Assembly (NCBI GenBank): GCA_002102555.1
Contig: MCFL01000012.1
Span: 248,001 to 312,000 of the forward strand
Source: Catenaria anguillulae PL171
Lineage: Eukaryota; Blastocladiomycota; Blastocladiomycetes; Blastocladiales; Catenariaceae
DNA length: 64,000 nucleotides
Direction: 5' to 3'
Notes under the pieces: generated by a model
Databases searched by the model: none
What the model was told of the DNA's origin: nothing
What the model saw: only the letters and a program-made list of their open reading frames with translations
Translations under genes and position numbers: made by a program
In this document: positions 1-11,404 of the stretch, one piece after another
How the letters are laid out: each line of letters begins with the position of its first letter
Position numbering within the stretch: position 1 is the first letter of the stretch

Positions 1-918
1 CGCACGTACGCCAAGGAGAATCGCAATGAGCCCAATGATGCCGGCCGTGATTTGCGCACCGGGTCTACTGGATTGTTCCTTGACTGAATCCGAAGGTGAT
101 GGCGTCGCAGCACTTGTTGATGATGCGCCTTGACTTGACGCTGTGGCTGACCGCGAAAGACCGAGCGACGTGGTAAGAGTCGCGCTAGAGGTTGGTGCGG
201 GCGTCGGCGATGGCGTCGGCGATGGTTGATTTGGTGCGATTGGAGGTGCGGTTGCCAGCAGCGCCAGGGCTTGCGCAAGTGCTGGCCGCGGGTTCTCGAT
301 TGTCCCACACCATGCAAATTGGGGGATCGTTGAGATGAGCGTAGCTCGATTGGATGGACCTAAGGCGACACCGAGATCAAGGTACGAGCACCTCCTGGTC
401 GTGCCAGACTGTAAACAGCCGTGCAGCAGCATGGTTTCACCTGACTCTCGGCCAGCGGCATCGGTCGGCAGCGCAAATCCGAGACCCAGCGGTTGGTCGG
501 ACCCAATGGACGAACAGACGCGATTTCGTGCCCCACACTCGCGCCCAATGTCAGTTGAAAACACGCCCGAGGTGGTGCCCGAAAACAAAAATCGAAGCGA
601 ATTGGATCCAGCAGGCCGTTCAATTGTCCCGGGTTGCAGAAACTGCGAGCACATGAACAAGGGCTCGAGGTTTCGATTTCGTCGCGTCGGCGACACGAGC
701 ACAATGCATCCGTCCAGAGTGGCGCTGGCAAGGACTTGAGCTGGCGCATTGGACACGACGGAGCGAATATCATCGGCAATGTCGTCATCGCACAAGCGAT
801 TTGGCGTGTTGGATGTGCAATATCTGCGAAACGTGTCGAGAAGGGACGCGATGCGGACTGTGGGCCCGTCGAATGGAATCGGGCAGAAGGCGCGAGACGG
901 TTGAGTTTGCTCGGCCAT
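1..918 (-). CDS. Partial membrane-anchored protein, unknown function
   Basis: An open frame runs on the minus strand from an ATG at 918 to the window edge with no stop, so the 3' end is missing. About 306 residues are visible: a Cys-containing N-terminal half, a Ser/Thr/Pro-rich stalk (roughly residues 225-280), then the start of a hydrophobic helix (ITAGIIGLIAILLG) at the edge. The layout is that of a type I surface protein with an ectodomain, stalk and single membrane pass. No signal peptide follows the ATG, so an upstream exon probably supplies it. The segment with MLLHGCL, a later Cys and YLDL also occurs in the protein at about 54.75-56.6 kb, which suggests a lineage family. I do not recognise a known domain. 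Confidence 0.55.
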   Translation of the reverse strand, partial: MAEQTQPSRAFCPIPFDGPTVRIASLLDTFRRYCTSNTPNRLCDDDIADDIRSVVSNAPAQVLASATLDGCIVLVSPTRRNRNLEPLFMCSQFLQPGTIERPAGSNSLRFLFSGTTSGVFSTDIGRECGARNRVCSSIGSDQPLGLGFALPTDAAGRESGETMLLHGCLQSGTTRRCSYLDLGVALGPSNRATLISTIPQFAWCGTIENPRPALAQALALLATAPPIAPNQPSPTPSPTPAPTSSATLTTSLGLSRSATASSQGASSTSAATPSPSDSVKEQSSRPGAQITAGIIGLIAILLGVRA

Positions 919-1439
919 GGCAGAAGATAATCTCGTGTAGGAAGCTTGGCCGGGTCGCCGATAGTCAATAGAGGTCGGAGGGGGGTATAATATACAGAAA
1001 GTAGTGTCAAGAAAGAACCGGATCAGAAAAGAATGCGTTGTAGCCGCGGGCGAAGGGCAGGCATCTCCGACGCTTTATAAGGCACAGCTATGTAATACAG
1101 CACCCCCCGCGCGAGCTCGTTACTCATGCCAAAATACCGCCTCATGCATCATTTTTCTTCATGCGGACCAACGGGTCGGCGACGCGAGACGGCATTCATG
1201 ATTTCGGGATCAAGTGCTTGTCCATTTCCAAACGCGAACCCGTCAAGGGCATGGTGCCCAAGCCGCAGACAAAATTGAATCAAATCCAAGTACGTTTCTA
1301 CATCAGCAGACCATTGAATGGGCTCCAGTCATGCAAGCCAACGATCCCCACTTGTACTTCCATGCATGTGTCACACATAGGAGTGAACACGATGGAATTG
1401 GTGACAACTTGAAGATTGACGCACATTCCAACTACTCCA
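919..1439. other. Intergenic, no gene seen
   Basis: About 520 bases between the 5' end of the partial membrane protein and the 3' end of NTAQ1. A TATAAA-like string on the minus strand (about 1073-1081) could serve the leftward gene. I see no coding signal or RNA gene. Confidence 0.5.
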
Positions 1440-2377
1440 TCACTCATGCGTGGTCCAATGTTCATTTCCCAGACCAGCACCCGAATTTAGGAACATGTCA
1501 ATGAACGCTTCCTGGTTCACGACGATTCCTGGCACCCGATCCGAATGGCCAGCATACATGTCGATAAATGCCTCTAGATCGTGTTCCGAGCGGGCGTGTG
1601 GGCCACAAATCGGTGGGTAGCTCGGCGGCGGCATGATCCATGAGCGCCCATGCGTCGTGTCGGCGTCGGTGCTCCTGGCATCATCGCTACTAGCTTTGTT
1701 GCTCGAGGTCGAACTTGGTTTGCGCATGTGGCGCCGGTCGCTCGAAAAGTAAGAGAGGAAATCCTTGGCGGCAATGACTCGGAATGATCTAGTCAAGCAA
1801 TCCAGGTGAGAATGGACGCTGGTCTACCATCAGCGAGCAGCGGCAGCGCAGCCAAGGCTTCCAACTACGAACCGCTGAAATTGAGTGTCAAGCTGAAGGT
1901 CGACCCGCAAAGCGTGAAGCGCATATTCAGTGAAGCTAATCGGAAAGGCAAGGGCTGTGTCCAAGTCCAGGACAATGCTTTCAGTTGCTCGAAAATCGGC
2001 TGCTGTTTGACCGTGTGATTGGCATTTCGGTCGCCCGACGCCTATGACGTGATAGTCCCAGCACACAGTGCCTGTGGGCAAGAGCAAGATTGGACAATCA
2101 GTTGGGTTCGTAAGTGAAGATCAGATGAAATGCGAAATGCTAGCGTACGAGGCTGCTTCGCGGAACGGTCCCAATGATTCCACAGTGGGATCGAACGGGT
2201 CGGATTGGAAATGAAGACGGCGAACAGGTCAAAGTGATCCGCCAACGCCGTTGGCGGTTCCAATGGCGGTTCACTTGAAGCTTGGCATGGTTGACCGAGC
2301 AGGCTCTCAAGCATGAGGTACACATTCTCCTCACAGAAGCATGCAGAGTATGCGAAGGCGGCGCGAGACAAGAATGG

Positions 2378-2414
<37 letters not shown>

Positions 2415-2452
2415 CTTGGGCGGTTGGAGTGGGATGCTGGATGTGGTTGCAT
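1440..2452 (-). CDS. NTAQ1: Protein N-terminal glutamine amidohydrolase (NTAQ1)
   Basis: This enzyme deamidates N-terminal Gln to Glu, feeding proteins into the Arg/N-degron pathway. Three exons are read at 2452-2149, 2071-1873 and 1788-1440. The introns are 77 nt (GTACGC...CACAG) and 84 nt (GTTCGT...CTAG). All three elements of the Cys-His-Asp active site are visible: YSACFCEENVY with the nucleophile Cys, CWDYHVI with the His, and LDLDTALAFP with the Asp. The C-terminal block (SFRVIAAKDFLSYF, SDRRHM, PPPSYPPI) also matches the family. The N-terminus carries a Thr run coded by a CGT-type microsatellite. The start is the first in-frame ATG before the catalytic block. Identification is confident. 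Confidence 0.9.
2378..2415. repeat. CGT trinucleotide microsatellite in NTAQ1
   Basis: A run of CGT units with one interruption lies inside NTAQ1 exon 1, where the minus strand reads it as a Thr run. Confidence 0.9.
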
Positions 2453-2827
2453 TTGAGCGCCTTGAATGGGTGGCACACCTGTCCGGCAGTGCTTTGGATT
2501 TTTTTTTTTTTTTTAAATATACAAATACTATTTACTTGTATTGCTCCGTGTCCTTGCTCATTCAGCCACGCGACTGCTGTGGTGCAAGACATGCTTATAC
2601 AGGAATTCTCACGTGGACGATTTCTTCTTAGGAAACAGACATGTTATTTATGCTCAAGATAACTGAATACGTTGTTGATTCTTAGCTATTGATTGATTAC
2701 TCAAGTGTAGAATGTCGCAACCATTCATGTAGCATTGCCCTCAATTGAGAACCTCAAGCAAATCCGCACTAGGGCGCACTGGCAGCTTTCTTGGGCCAAA
2801 GTCGATCTCTCAAGGTTCACCTCGGTC
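2453..2827. other. Divergent promoter region with T16 tract
   Basis: About 375 bases between the divergent starts of NTAQ1 and the Ser/Pro-rich gene. It contains a run of 16 T at 2499-2514, a common nucleosome-excluding element in fungal promoters. No gene is seen. Confidence 0.5.
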
Positions 2828-5800
2828 ATGCTCCCGTCTTCGTCGGCTGGCGGTGCGTCGTCGAGGCGGCGGTCGACGCCATTCGACCTTGCTTCGTCGT
2901 CGTCGTCGTCGTCGTCTTCAAGCAGCGATAGGGAACTCGAACTCGAGGATGGCAGCCGACCGCCATCCTCGGTCACGCCCATACCCATGTCCGGGGCCAC
3001 AGCGGCGGAAATGGCGTCTCTGCATAGCACCACTCTGGTCGTCACGCCACCCTCTCCGCTCGCAGACACCCACCCGCACTCGCAGCACCTTGGAACGTCT
3101 CCCGGTTCTGCACCACCTGTCCCGCCTATCCCTCCGTCGCCATTAGGAGTGGCACCAGTGTCCTCGCCCAGCTGGACCCCTCTCACTCCAACCATGGCCA
3201 TGTCACCAATACGGGCAACAACATCTGCTCCACAACAGCCGCAACCACCACCCCGCCCAAGGGCCGCTTCCGATGACCGCCATGAGCATGAAAATGTGGC
3301 CCATGCCGTCAACCTTGCTGTTTCCGATGCTCAGGCTCTCGCACTTGCGCTTCAAGTCGCTGCTGCCGCCGCCAATCCGAATGCCACCACAATGTCGGCC
3401 AACACGTCCTCTGGTGGCGCAGGTGCAACGACCAGCGGCCGCACACCGCCGTCTTCGACGACCATTAGCTCAGCTGCACAGCACATGTCACGATCTTCCT
3501 CATCTCTCTCTGGCGCACTCGCGTCCTCAGGTCAGCTCCCGCACGACCTGCAGCAGACAGGCATTGGGGTTGTTGGGTCCCGCCCATGGAGTATGGCACC
3601 GTCAGCAACACGCATCGCACCATCAGTATCACCCAGCATCACTACGGCAGCCGCTCGGTCTTCGGCCATCATCGTACCATATTCGCCCTCAATTTCCGAT
3701 GGAGACCTTGTGGACAAGCCCGGATCTGTCGAAAACCTGCCCACGTCTACACCCGCACTTCCCGCCAGCTCGTCACTTGCTGCATCGGATGCTGCACCAC
3801 CACCACCACCACCGCCACCGCCACCGCCACCCGGCATTTCTTCTGCGACGCTTGATCGAGCCGCACAAGCCAAGGCGTACCTGGCCTCACGCTACTCCAT
3901 GATCATGGCTGACCCTGGCAACTACAACCCACTCGCGGCCTTGCGGCGTCGTTTATCGCCCAGCGCTCCCCGCTTCCATGCCCTCCAACCACCCGCCCCC
4001 TCATTCCCGTTTGGCCGTCGCACTCGATTTTCCGTTTGGGAAATCGACAACCAGGAACTTGCTGACCTCAACAAGCCAGAACCACCTCTCCCACCGCCCT
4101 CGCCACCTGGTAGCAGCCGCCACTCTGCCGCCGCAACCAGCCTCGGGTCCGTCCACCCAGGCCCCGGCCCAGGCTCGTCGTCTGCCCACGGCCCGTTCGA
4201 CTTGCCCCTCTTTCCAATCGCCTCGTCTGGCGGCGACACGATTGGCTCGTTGCGCTCCACATCCCCGCATCACACATCACTCCCGCCATCCCATGCTCCG
4301 GCCACATCACCTTCCATTCTCGCCAGCGTCTTCAGGCGAGGCAGCGACCCAGGTGGCACCGGTGCTTCAGGTCTGCTCCCGCACCCATCTCAGCTGTTAC
4401 GCCGCGACTCGTCTACGTCGCGCGTCCCATCCACGTCAGCACTCTCGACAACACCTGGTGGTCCCCGTTCTCGTACGGGCTCGCCCAAGCTGGGCGGCGG
4501 CACACCGCACTCGCCGCCCCCGCCGCCACTCACGTCTGGCGCTTCAGGATACGGCCAGCCGCTCGACCTAGGTGCACCCGCTCTCTTGCCGCCATCCAAC
4601 TCGGTTGTTGTCGTTGTAAGCGACCCGGACGTGCACGCATCTGCATCTTCGTCCAACGCCTCGTCCTCATCCTCCGACACTGGCTACCTGGGCATTGACC
4701 CAGCAAGCTTGTACTGCGGCGTGGACGTGCCGCCCGTGCCCATATCGGCCATTCGCGCGACACTCGCCAACACACTCGTTGTCCCGCCCGTGTTTTCCGC
4801 GCACGTATCTGAAATTGATGCGCGCGCGTTGGCGCTGCTGGAAAGAATTCGTGCGTCCGAGCTTGCAGCAAACGAGATTCGCATGCAGGTTGCGGCCGTG
4901 ACGAGCGCAAAGGCGCCACTGGTTGCGTTCGAGCCAGGTGTTGAGCTCAGTGAGACGGTCCAGGTGTGGAAGGGCGCATTGGCAAAGACGGATGAGGTGC
5001 TTGTGCGAGCCAGGGACAGGGTGAGAAAAGTCGAGGCGGTGGGCGAGGAGTTGGTTGGGTTAGTGGAAGATTTGGAGTGGGCTGTTGGCGGCGAGTATTT
5101 GCAGACGGTACGCTGCTTCCTGGGATTTCTTTTTGTGGGAGTAATGTCTCATCGAAACAAAATGGACCACTTCCACGACTTAGATCAAACGACTCGAAGA
5201 CTCGGCACAAGGCCGGACCGCGGCCCGGCGCCGGCGCGACGACACCATGCTCGAAACGGCTTACACGCTGCTCTCGTATCTGCTTGCTGGCCTGGCGCTT
5301 ATCCTATGGGCCGTGCTGCTTGTGATTCGCGCGGTACGCCGCGCGGCCTGGATCACGTCGCTACCTGTTCGCTTTGTGTGGTCCAATGCATCGCGCCTCT
5401 TTACTTCGTCGTCATCCCAGCATTCACGGGGTCTTGCAGATGACGACCACGACCCGGCCACACCAACGGTCGCCATGGACACTCCCGGTGACGAAGGAGG
5501 CTGGGTCACGCGCGTTGTACCGAGCTCGCTCTCCACCATGGCTGCCGCTGCCGCTGCCAGTGAGCAAGTCATGTATGGGTCTGCTGGCCGTGTGACGGAG
5601 CAGATTGAACGGTTCATCAATCCGGACGAGTGGAAGGCGAGGATCGAGCAGTTGTTTGATGCGCCGTCAACTGCCCGGTCGCCCTCCGTGTCCATGGATC
5701 CGCCGTCGTCGATTGCCATGGGTAAGGCGGGAGGCGCAAGTAAAGGACATCGAAGAAACGGTTCGTCGACGAGTAGTCGTGGGGGTAGCAGTAGGGTTGC

Positions 5801-5942
5801 GAGCACTGCAAATGGACCCGTGGTCAGCCTGGGGCGGCCCGTCGCGAGGAGGCGGACACAGGCGGGAAGCGGGTCTGCTTCCAGTCCAAAGGCGCCTCCA
5901 CCGACAGTCATTGTGACGGCTGCACCGCAAGGTGGATCTTAA
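2828..5942 (+). CDS. Large Ser/Pro-rich protein with C-terminal membrane helix
   Basis: Two exons, 2828-5107 and 5184-5942, are joined by a 76-nt intron (GTACGC...TTAG) that keeps frame exactly. The product is about 1,010 residues. Residues 1 to about 640 are low-complexity Ser/Pro/Ala with poly-Ser and poly-Pro runs and no recognisable fold. Next comes a helical, probably coiled-coil segment (AHVSEIDARALALLERIRAS onward), then a basic stretch and a strong membrane helix (LLSYLLAGLALILWAVLLVI), followed by about 210 hydrophilic residues. The helix is far from the C-terminus, so this is not a classical tail anchor. The start is the first in-frame ATG. I do not recognise the family. It may be an organelle or ER tether with a long disordered arm, which is inference only. 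Confidence 0.7.
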
Positions 5943-6102
5943 TAGTGCTTTATCTCAAGTCGCCTTTTGCAAACCACCACATCATGGGCTTGCGCCACAT
6001 TGCATTGTACAAACGATACATGTATACAAAACCATTCCTCCACTATAAATTCTGCTTGAGATCCGACCTGGGATCCCTTTGATCCTCTGTATGTAGGTCG
6101 CC

Positions 6103-6501
6103 TTAATCGAGCCTTGGTCGCTTGTGCGTTGCCGACGGAAAAGCTCGTGCATCTGGCGCACCCAAGGCACCGGCAGGTAGCGTGTGCTTGTCATCAATAT
6201 CATCCTCTTGGTCTTCAACTTCCTCTTCTTCCTGATCCTCGTCGTCCCCACCCTGCCGATCTTTACTGTTAACCTTGCTATTGCCAGCAGCAGACGACGA
6301 CTGGGCGTCCAAATGCAACAAGGCCGTGAGCTGCGTATTGATGTCGGCTTGGAGCTGTGCAAGTGCCGGGATGAAGGCGTGCATGATGTTTGCGTTTGCC
6401 GCGGGGGCAGCGACTTGGGCGGAGGCGAGCAGTGTCGGCGAGGTGTCCGGTGAGGCAGAGGAGGTGAAAGTGGCTGAGAGAGTGATTGGTGCGGACGACA
6501 T
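6103..6501 (-). CDS. Small acidic protein, possible Gon7-like KEOPS subunit
   Basis: A single-exon 132-residue frame with an ATG at 6501 and a stop at 6103. The N-terminal third is Ser/Ala-rich. A short amphipathic segment (IPALAQLQADINTQLTALL) is followed by a strongly acidic tail (EDQEEEEVEDQEDD) and a basic end (KRPRLD). The LxQLQxDIN helix followed by an acidic tail resembles the small fungal Gon7 subunit of the EKC/KEOPS tRNA t6A complex. Such short, low-complexity proteins cannot be assigned by eye, so treat the name as a hypothesis. The KRPRLD end could be a nuclear localisation signal. Confidence 0.5.
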   Translation of the reverse strand: MSSAPITLSATFTSSASPDTSPTLLASAQVAAPAANANIMHAFIPALAQLQADINTQLTALLHLDAQSSSAAGNSKVNSKDRQGGDDEDQEEEEVEDQEDDIDDKHTLPAGALGAPDARAFPSATHKRPRLD

Positions 6502-6968
6502 AGTGATGCTTTGGGTTGGTTTCTGGAGTGCGTTGGGTTGTATTCGTTCGGTGGACCCTGGGGTGCTGGCTTTACATTACAGAATAAAGATCAAATCGTT
6601 GGATTTCAAGGAGGTGAAGGCAGTCGATCTGCCACGCCTCATGCAGCCACCCACGTCAAGTTGGCGCGTCAGTGTCCCTCCGATTGGTTGTCTCTTTACG
6701 TTTCCCATCCCGGATTCATACTATCCGACAAGAGGAGACTTTTGCGGTCCTGGGCAGATCCAACCGGATATCTGCTGCGCTGTGATGGTCCATTTCCCGT
6801 CCCGCAGTAGCAGTGCACCTTCATCGTGCTCCTGCCACTGGCAACTCATTGCAAGCACGAAACAGATTCCCATGCTCGTCATAACTCACCCTTGGCTTGA
6901 GTTGAGGGCCTTCCATCCGTCCCATGAAACTGTTTGAAATAAGTCCGAGTCCTTGAACTGACGCTCAA
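6502..6968. other. Intergenic, no gene seen
   Basis: About 470 bases between the divergent 5' ends of the small acidic protein and the sensor-like protein. No convincing coding or RNA signal was found, and it probably holds both promoters. Confidence 0.45.
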
Positions 6969-8816
6969 ATGACCAACGATCACTCGAACCACACCAAGTC
7001 GACCGACGTCAGAGATGCCGCAGTTCGACGGTCCGCGCCTCAGCTTGGCATCGTGGAAGGGAATGGGTCAACAACAGCAGGCACAAATGACTCCAAGGAC
7101 CCTGCATCTTCCTCCAGTATCAAGGATAGAAAGGAAGGCAAGAAGCGCAAGGGCCGCGGTCAAGTCGCATTTGACGGTAGCTGTCGTCTTGCCCACTCTC
7201 GTCAATCGCAGTATCCCTGTTCCTAATGTCGTACCCGACTCTGCCAAACATTCATAGACATGCCGGCTGAAGTGTCCCTCCCCTATGCCGCGCGGCCGTC
7301 GATCCGCATCTCGTTTTGCCTCACATCGCTCGTGCTTGCCGTGGTCTCGTCCGTCCTCATGTGGCTCGCCGTCCGCACCCCGGGCGAATCCGCACTGCTG
7401 GACCAAGCCCTTGCACAGGCCCATTGGCGCATCGATCACGTCGAGTCGTCGATTGGCCACTTGCTTTACGGCATGCGCCAGGCAGCTCTCGAGCATCTTG
7501 CTTGGTACACACAAGCGTCACCCAGCAATCCGTTTGGCAATGCACACACGGATCTCCTGTCACGAGTTGTCAGCTTGGACGCGATCGCGTCCATGTCGGC
7601 CGTTGCTGGATCGCAGGTGGTTGGATATTATGCGACGCAGCGGCAGGGAAGAGATCGTACCGGGTTGGCCATGTACCGGGTCGCCAGTCAGATCCGGAAC
7701 GAGTGGAATCTGGACGCAAGTGGGAACCCAGCGACCGTGATCATCGGGTCGCTGAGCTATGTCTTGCAGCAGCAGCCGTGGTGGCAGTCCACTATGGACC
7801 AGCTGAAAACAAGGTCGGGACAACCAGGCGCGGAAGTGACCTGGCAGAGCAGCTTGGCTGGCAATATGACGACAACGTTTGCTTGGACAACCATGCAAGT
7901 CACATCCACCAATGACTGGCTTGTTCTTGCCGCACAATCACCCATCGCACCACCAGACGTGTCGGATGGGAGCAATGTCACTGTGCTCGTGGCCACAGAC
8001 TACGCCATGCTGTCGGCGGCGCTCAGCAAAGGATTGGGCACGATTGCGGGCGAGGACACATTTGGGTCGCTAGATTATGAGGCATTTATCGTGGACGCTG
8101 GATCTTTGGACGTGATTGCAGCCTCATCGCCAATGACGTTGCGTCTTGCATCTCTCCGTTTCCCACTCGCACAAGTTGCCACCACCGCGGGCGTTGATCC
8201 GGCTCTCAAGGCGTTTGCTGCCAAGGCCGTCGCTGCACCGGATACAGTGCCGCTTGTCCACGACGCGTCTTGGACGATATCCGTATCTTCTGACTCGTAC
8301 ACGGCCACATCGTCCATGTCGGGCCTGGCATACCGCTACTTTGTCCGCAACGTCTTTAAACCTTCATCTTCAACCTCTGCAGTACAGCCCACCACTTTTG
8401 CCACGCCCGGTTCCCACGGGTGGCCGGCCAACTGGTACCTCGTGGTGGCCGTACCAGCTTCGAGCATTGACGATGTTGTCCCGTCCGTTCGTGGGTCGCT
8501 CTTTGTCCTGTTTTCCATTATTTGGGGCGTCATTTCCGCAGTCTCTCTGTGCGTCGTTCTTCCCACGGCCAGATCGCTTAGCAAGCTAGCTCGCGGTGCG
8601 CTCATGTTGGCTGCAGGATCCAACCCGGATGTGGATATGGTGCTGACGCCACATGGTGGGGACGCTGGCAAGCGTGTGCCGAGGGAGGCAGTTGATTTGG
8701 AGGGCGCGGTAGCGTTGCTGGTAGGACAGGTTTCGTTTCGTGAGTTCTTTTTCAAATGGCGAAAGGCGAAAGGCAACGGCAAGAAGGGCGGTGCGGCTCC
8801 GGGTGGTGGAGCTTGA
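6969..8816 (+). CDS. Two-helix sensor-like membrane protein
   Basis: Two exons, 6969-7176 and 7258-8816, with an 81-nt intron (GTAGCT...CATAG) that restores frame (GAC codon across the junction). The product is about 588 residues. A basic, hydrophilic N-terminus precedes a membrane helix (ISFCLTSLVLAVVSSVLMWL). An extracytoplasmic region of about 380 residues follows, then a second helix (LFVLFSIIWGVISAVSLCVV) and a short cytoplasmic tail starting LPTARSLSKLARGALMLA. The topology, with a long ligand-binding loop between two helices and a HAMP-like juxtamembrane stretch, matches Cache-type sensors seen on kinases and cyclases. Here no output domain follows and the protein ends Gly/Lys-rich. 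The Cache assignment is inference from topology. Translation could instead begin at the ATG at 7260 if the first exon is not used. Confidence 0.65.
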
Positions 8817-9002
8817 ACACTCTTCTTGCATGGAGCGCTCGAGTCATCACCGTGAGCCCGGTGGTCGTTTCCATATTACTTTCAAAACCATGGAAATATA
8901 CGGGTAGTTTTGTGCAGCGGGCAAATCAGGGCACAGTGGGTGATACGTTTATAATCGTGTGTGTACAAAAAGGAAGGGAACGTGGTGGCAACCAACAAAT
9001 CA

Positions 9003-9938
9003 TCATGCCTCCATGGCATCGTCATCACTCTCCTCCTCGTCACTTGCCGAGGCCTCGCGCATCTCGGCATCCTCATCGCTTTCGTCATCGCTCTCCTGGA
9101 CCTCAGCGACCATCTCTTCCCACATCTTTTGCCTCTTGCTCATCTTGCTGCCCGGCGCCTTGCCCTCCTTGAGCTTTGCCTTTTCGGCCGCCTCCAACTG
9201 CGCATCGCTCGCCACCTTGGGCAACGCATTGTAAAACGGCAGCGCCGGTGTACCCTGCATCCGGAATGCAAGCGTCTGCACGCACTCGAAGCCATTGCAC
9301 CGCTTGGGAAGAGCGGCCGTCAATGCGCTCACGGCATCCATGGCATTTGCCACAATGTGCTCTGGCTGCATACCTACAACTTGCCCAACGTGCACGTCCG
9401 TCATGGTGCCCGTGGGCACCGAGTAGTAGCTCGACTGCAACGCCAAGTTGATTTTCGCCTGCGTGAGCTTGGCCACGTTGACGGGCACGGGCAGCTTGCG
9501 CGGTGTCATGAACCGCTTGCCCAGGGCCTTGGTCAGCATGGGCACGATTCGGTCGTCGGCGAGGAACACATCAAACTCCTTTGCCAGGTCGCGCTTGGCC
9601 TCATATGTGGCATACTTTGTGCGGAGCTTGGAGATGCCCAGAACCTTGGACACCTTGACGCCGCGCGCAGCAAGGAGCTGCTTGATGTCGGATTGCGGGT
9701 CCTTGACCAAAAGGCACACGGTGGGACCACCCGCGGTGCCGACCGGCGCGCGGTAGGCGTGGGAAAGGCGCACAAAGCGGTGCTTGCCAGGTTTTGCACG
9801 CGGGATCTTGGACAGCGACACGACAAGGTGGATTGCGCCTTCGTCTTCAATCAGCTCAGAGTCGGCTTTGGTGTCATGGTACTTGGCAAGGGCGGAAATG
9901 GCCTTGAGGGCGTGCGGTTGCGAGATGGCGGTCGTCAT
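9003..9938 (-). CDS. Ribosomal L1-domain nucleolar protein (Utp30/RSL1D1 type)
   Basis: An uninterrupted 311-residue frame with an ATG at 9938. The central 210 residues form an L1-like domain: a helix-rich KLRTKYATYEAKRDLAKEFD motif, FLADDRIVPMLTKALGKRF, then KLPVPVNV and a VGMQPEHIVANAMDAV helix. These are the hallmarks of the RSL1D1/Utp30/Cic1 branch, not of ribosomal uL1 itself. Family members sit in the nucleolus on pre-ribosomal particles. The tail is Lys-rich, then strongly acidic (ESDDESDEDAE, DEEESDDDA), typical of nucleolar assembly factors. An in-frame extension reaches 10139 but has no ATG, so I use 9938. Confidence 0.88.
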   Translation of the reverse strand: MTTAISQPHALKAISALAKYHDTKADSELIEDEGAIHLVVSLSKIPRAKPGKHRFVRLSHAYRAPVGTAGGPTVCLLVKDPQSDIKQLLAARGVKVSKVLGISKLRTKYATYEAKRDLAKEFDVFLADDRIVPMLTKALGKRFMTPRKLPVPVNVAKLTQAKINLALQSSYYSVPTGTMTDVHVGQVVGMQPEHIVANAMDAVSALTAALPKRCNGFECVQTLAFRMQGTPALPFYNALPKVASDAQLEAAEKAKLKEGKAPGSKMSKRQKMWEEMVAEVQESDDESDEDAEMREASASDEEESDDDAMEA

Positions 9939-10665
9939 GATCGGCTTCGTTTCAGTTCGGAGAAGGGTTGGTGGTACGATTGACGGTGGGGACGGGATAT
10001 GCAATGCGTTTTGTGATTTCGTGGCGATGGTCTGCTTTGATACATGTCCCGTGAAGACCAAAAGGCAGACATTCGACACGAAAGCCTTGGAGCTTGTGCT
10101 GAGCGCCAGCCAAACGACATGGTCTGCATTCAAGGTCACGTGATCTCAAATGATGTGTTCACTTGCTCTGGGCCGCGTTCAGTGCGGCCACCTCGTTTGT
10201 TGTTTTCACTTTGAAGGGCATGAGGTCTATTTGCTCACCTTCTATTCTTATCTGACCCTCGTCATCCCTCATCCACGTGGACATGTCCAGCCGGACACAA
10301 ACAAGGGGATACATGATACCTATGCGGGTTTGCATCGAAAGCCAGAGACTGAATAAGATGTGGTGGGCTTTTGATCCAGGGAAGGGTTACCTGACAGGAT
10401 GTACAGGCACAAATCGGATGTTCGAGTAACGCATTGCGGAAAGATTTTGTTTTCCTTTCGTGAAACCAAGAATGCATGATGTCGTATCAATCAATCCACA
10501 TGTCCGTGCGAACAGTTCATTGCCAGTGCATCTGAAAGCAGCCGCCAACATGTTCGCGGCTATGCCTGTCTTCGCAATCGACCACAAGATACACGAAAAT
10601 TCCCCATTGCAGTCGCATGTGGCGACACTTTATGCACTCGAGCTGGATGAGATAACTTTTCCATC
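9939..10665. other. Intergenic, no gene seen
   Basis: About 730 bases between divergent genes. A short frame ending at an ATGGATGTAAGT near 10668 could be an upstream exon of the next locus, because GTAAGT is a plausible donor, but nothing in its translation is convincing. Confidence 0.4.
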
Positions 10666-10736
10666 ATGGATGTAAGTTCGTCGCCTAACCCACGATGGAG
10701 TCACCATGGTCATGGCAGGACCAGCAAAGTAGGGTC

Positions 10737-11116
10737 CCATTCCGAGCCACGGGCGGCCACGACCTCACTTGGTCGAAAAGGTATTGGGCAACCGACAGGG
10801 AGCGATTCACGAACAGAATTTGGACTGTCGTTACCTGCTCACCCGGCCTCACGAGATGGGTATCCCAGTACTTCACGACAGCCATCGTTGCGTCGCCGCA
10901 AACGCTCAAAACATGGGAACCGGCGTCGATCGCCGTCAAGACGCTCTGTCCGAACCTCAGTCAAGTTATTGATCGCCATTCTAATTGGTAGCATGGTAAC
11001 AATTGTTCTCGGCCTCAAGGCAAAGATTGCATTCGAATGGTTGCTCATGATTGCCATCTTTGTCACGTTGAGTGCACTTGTGGTTTTGAACTTCACAGCC
11101 GACACGCTCTATCAAT
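10737..11116 (+). CDS. Exon of a two-helix membrane protein, gene structure unresolved
   Basis: The coding segment has a basic Arg/Ser/His-rich stretch, then two hydrophobic helices (LLIAILIGSMVTIVLGL and LLMIAIFVTLSALVVLNF), ending ADTLYQ just before a GTACGC donor at 11117. Downstream, one frame reads DPQQLKAVQDRKAIA then ADIPKNVQRI before a stop near 11319. The D-I/V-P-K-x-V element after two helices recalls the fungal Dlt1 family, but the match is short. The start of the gene and the exon after 11117 could not be fixed. The open frame over this segment extends back to an ATG at 10666. It may be the 5' part of the Ser-rich gene that follows. Confidence 0.4.
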
Positions 11117-11404
11117 GTACGCATTTACTCGCGCTCGTTTGTTACTCGGAGCTCGGTCGATTTTTGACGTGCAACTTGATGGTAACCTTAGGTGCTCGAC
11201 ATTTGTGCCTGACAACATGTGTGACGCAGCGACCCTCAGCAATTGAAGGCGGTACAGGACAGGAAGGCCATCGCGATGGGACAGGCGGACATTCCGAAAA
11301 ACGTTCAGAGGATCACATAAACAAGGAGCGAAAAAGAACAGCCAATCCTGTGGTCCGTCCTCTTACTCATTTACCTGCTCGTGTTTGTCGAACCGAGCTA
11401 TCAC

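Noticed and set aside
2282-2662. Plus-strand frame with poly-Arg over the NTAQ1 N-terminus
   Set aside because: It is the CGT repeat read in another frame, opposite a confident minus-strand gene.
8961-9983. 340-residue plus-strand frame
   Set aside because: Lies fully opposite the L1-domain gene, and its His/Arg/Leu-rich translation is typical of an antisense frame.
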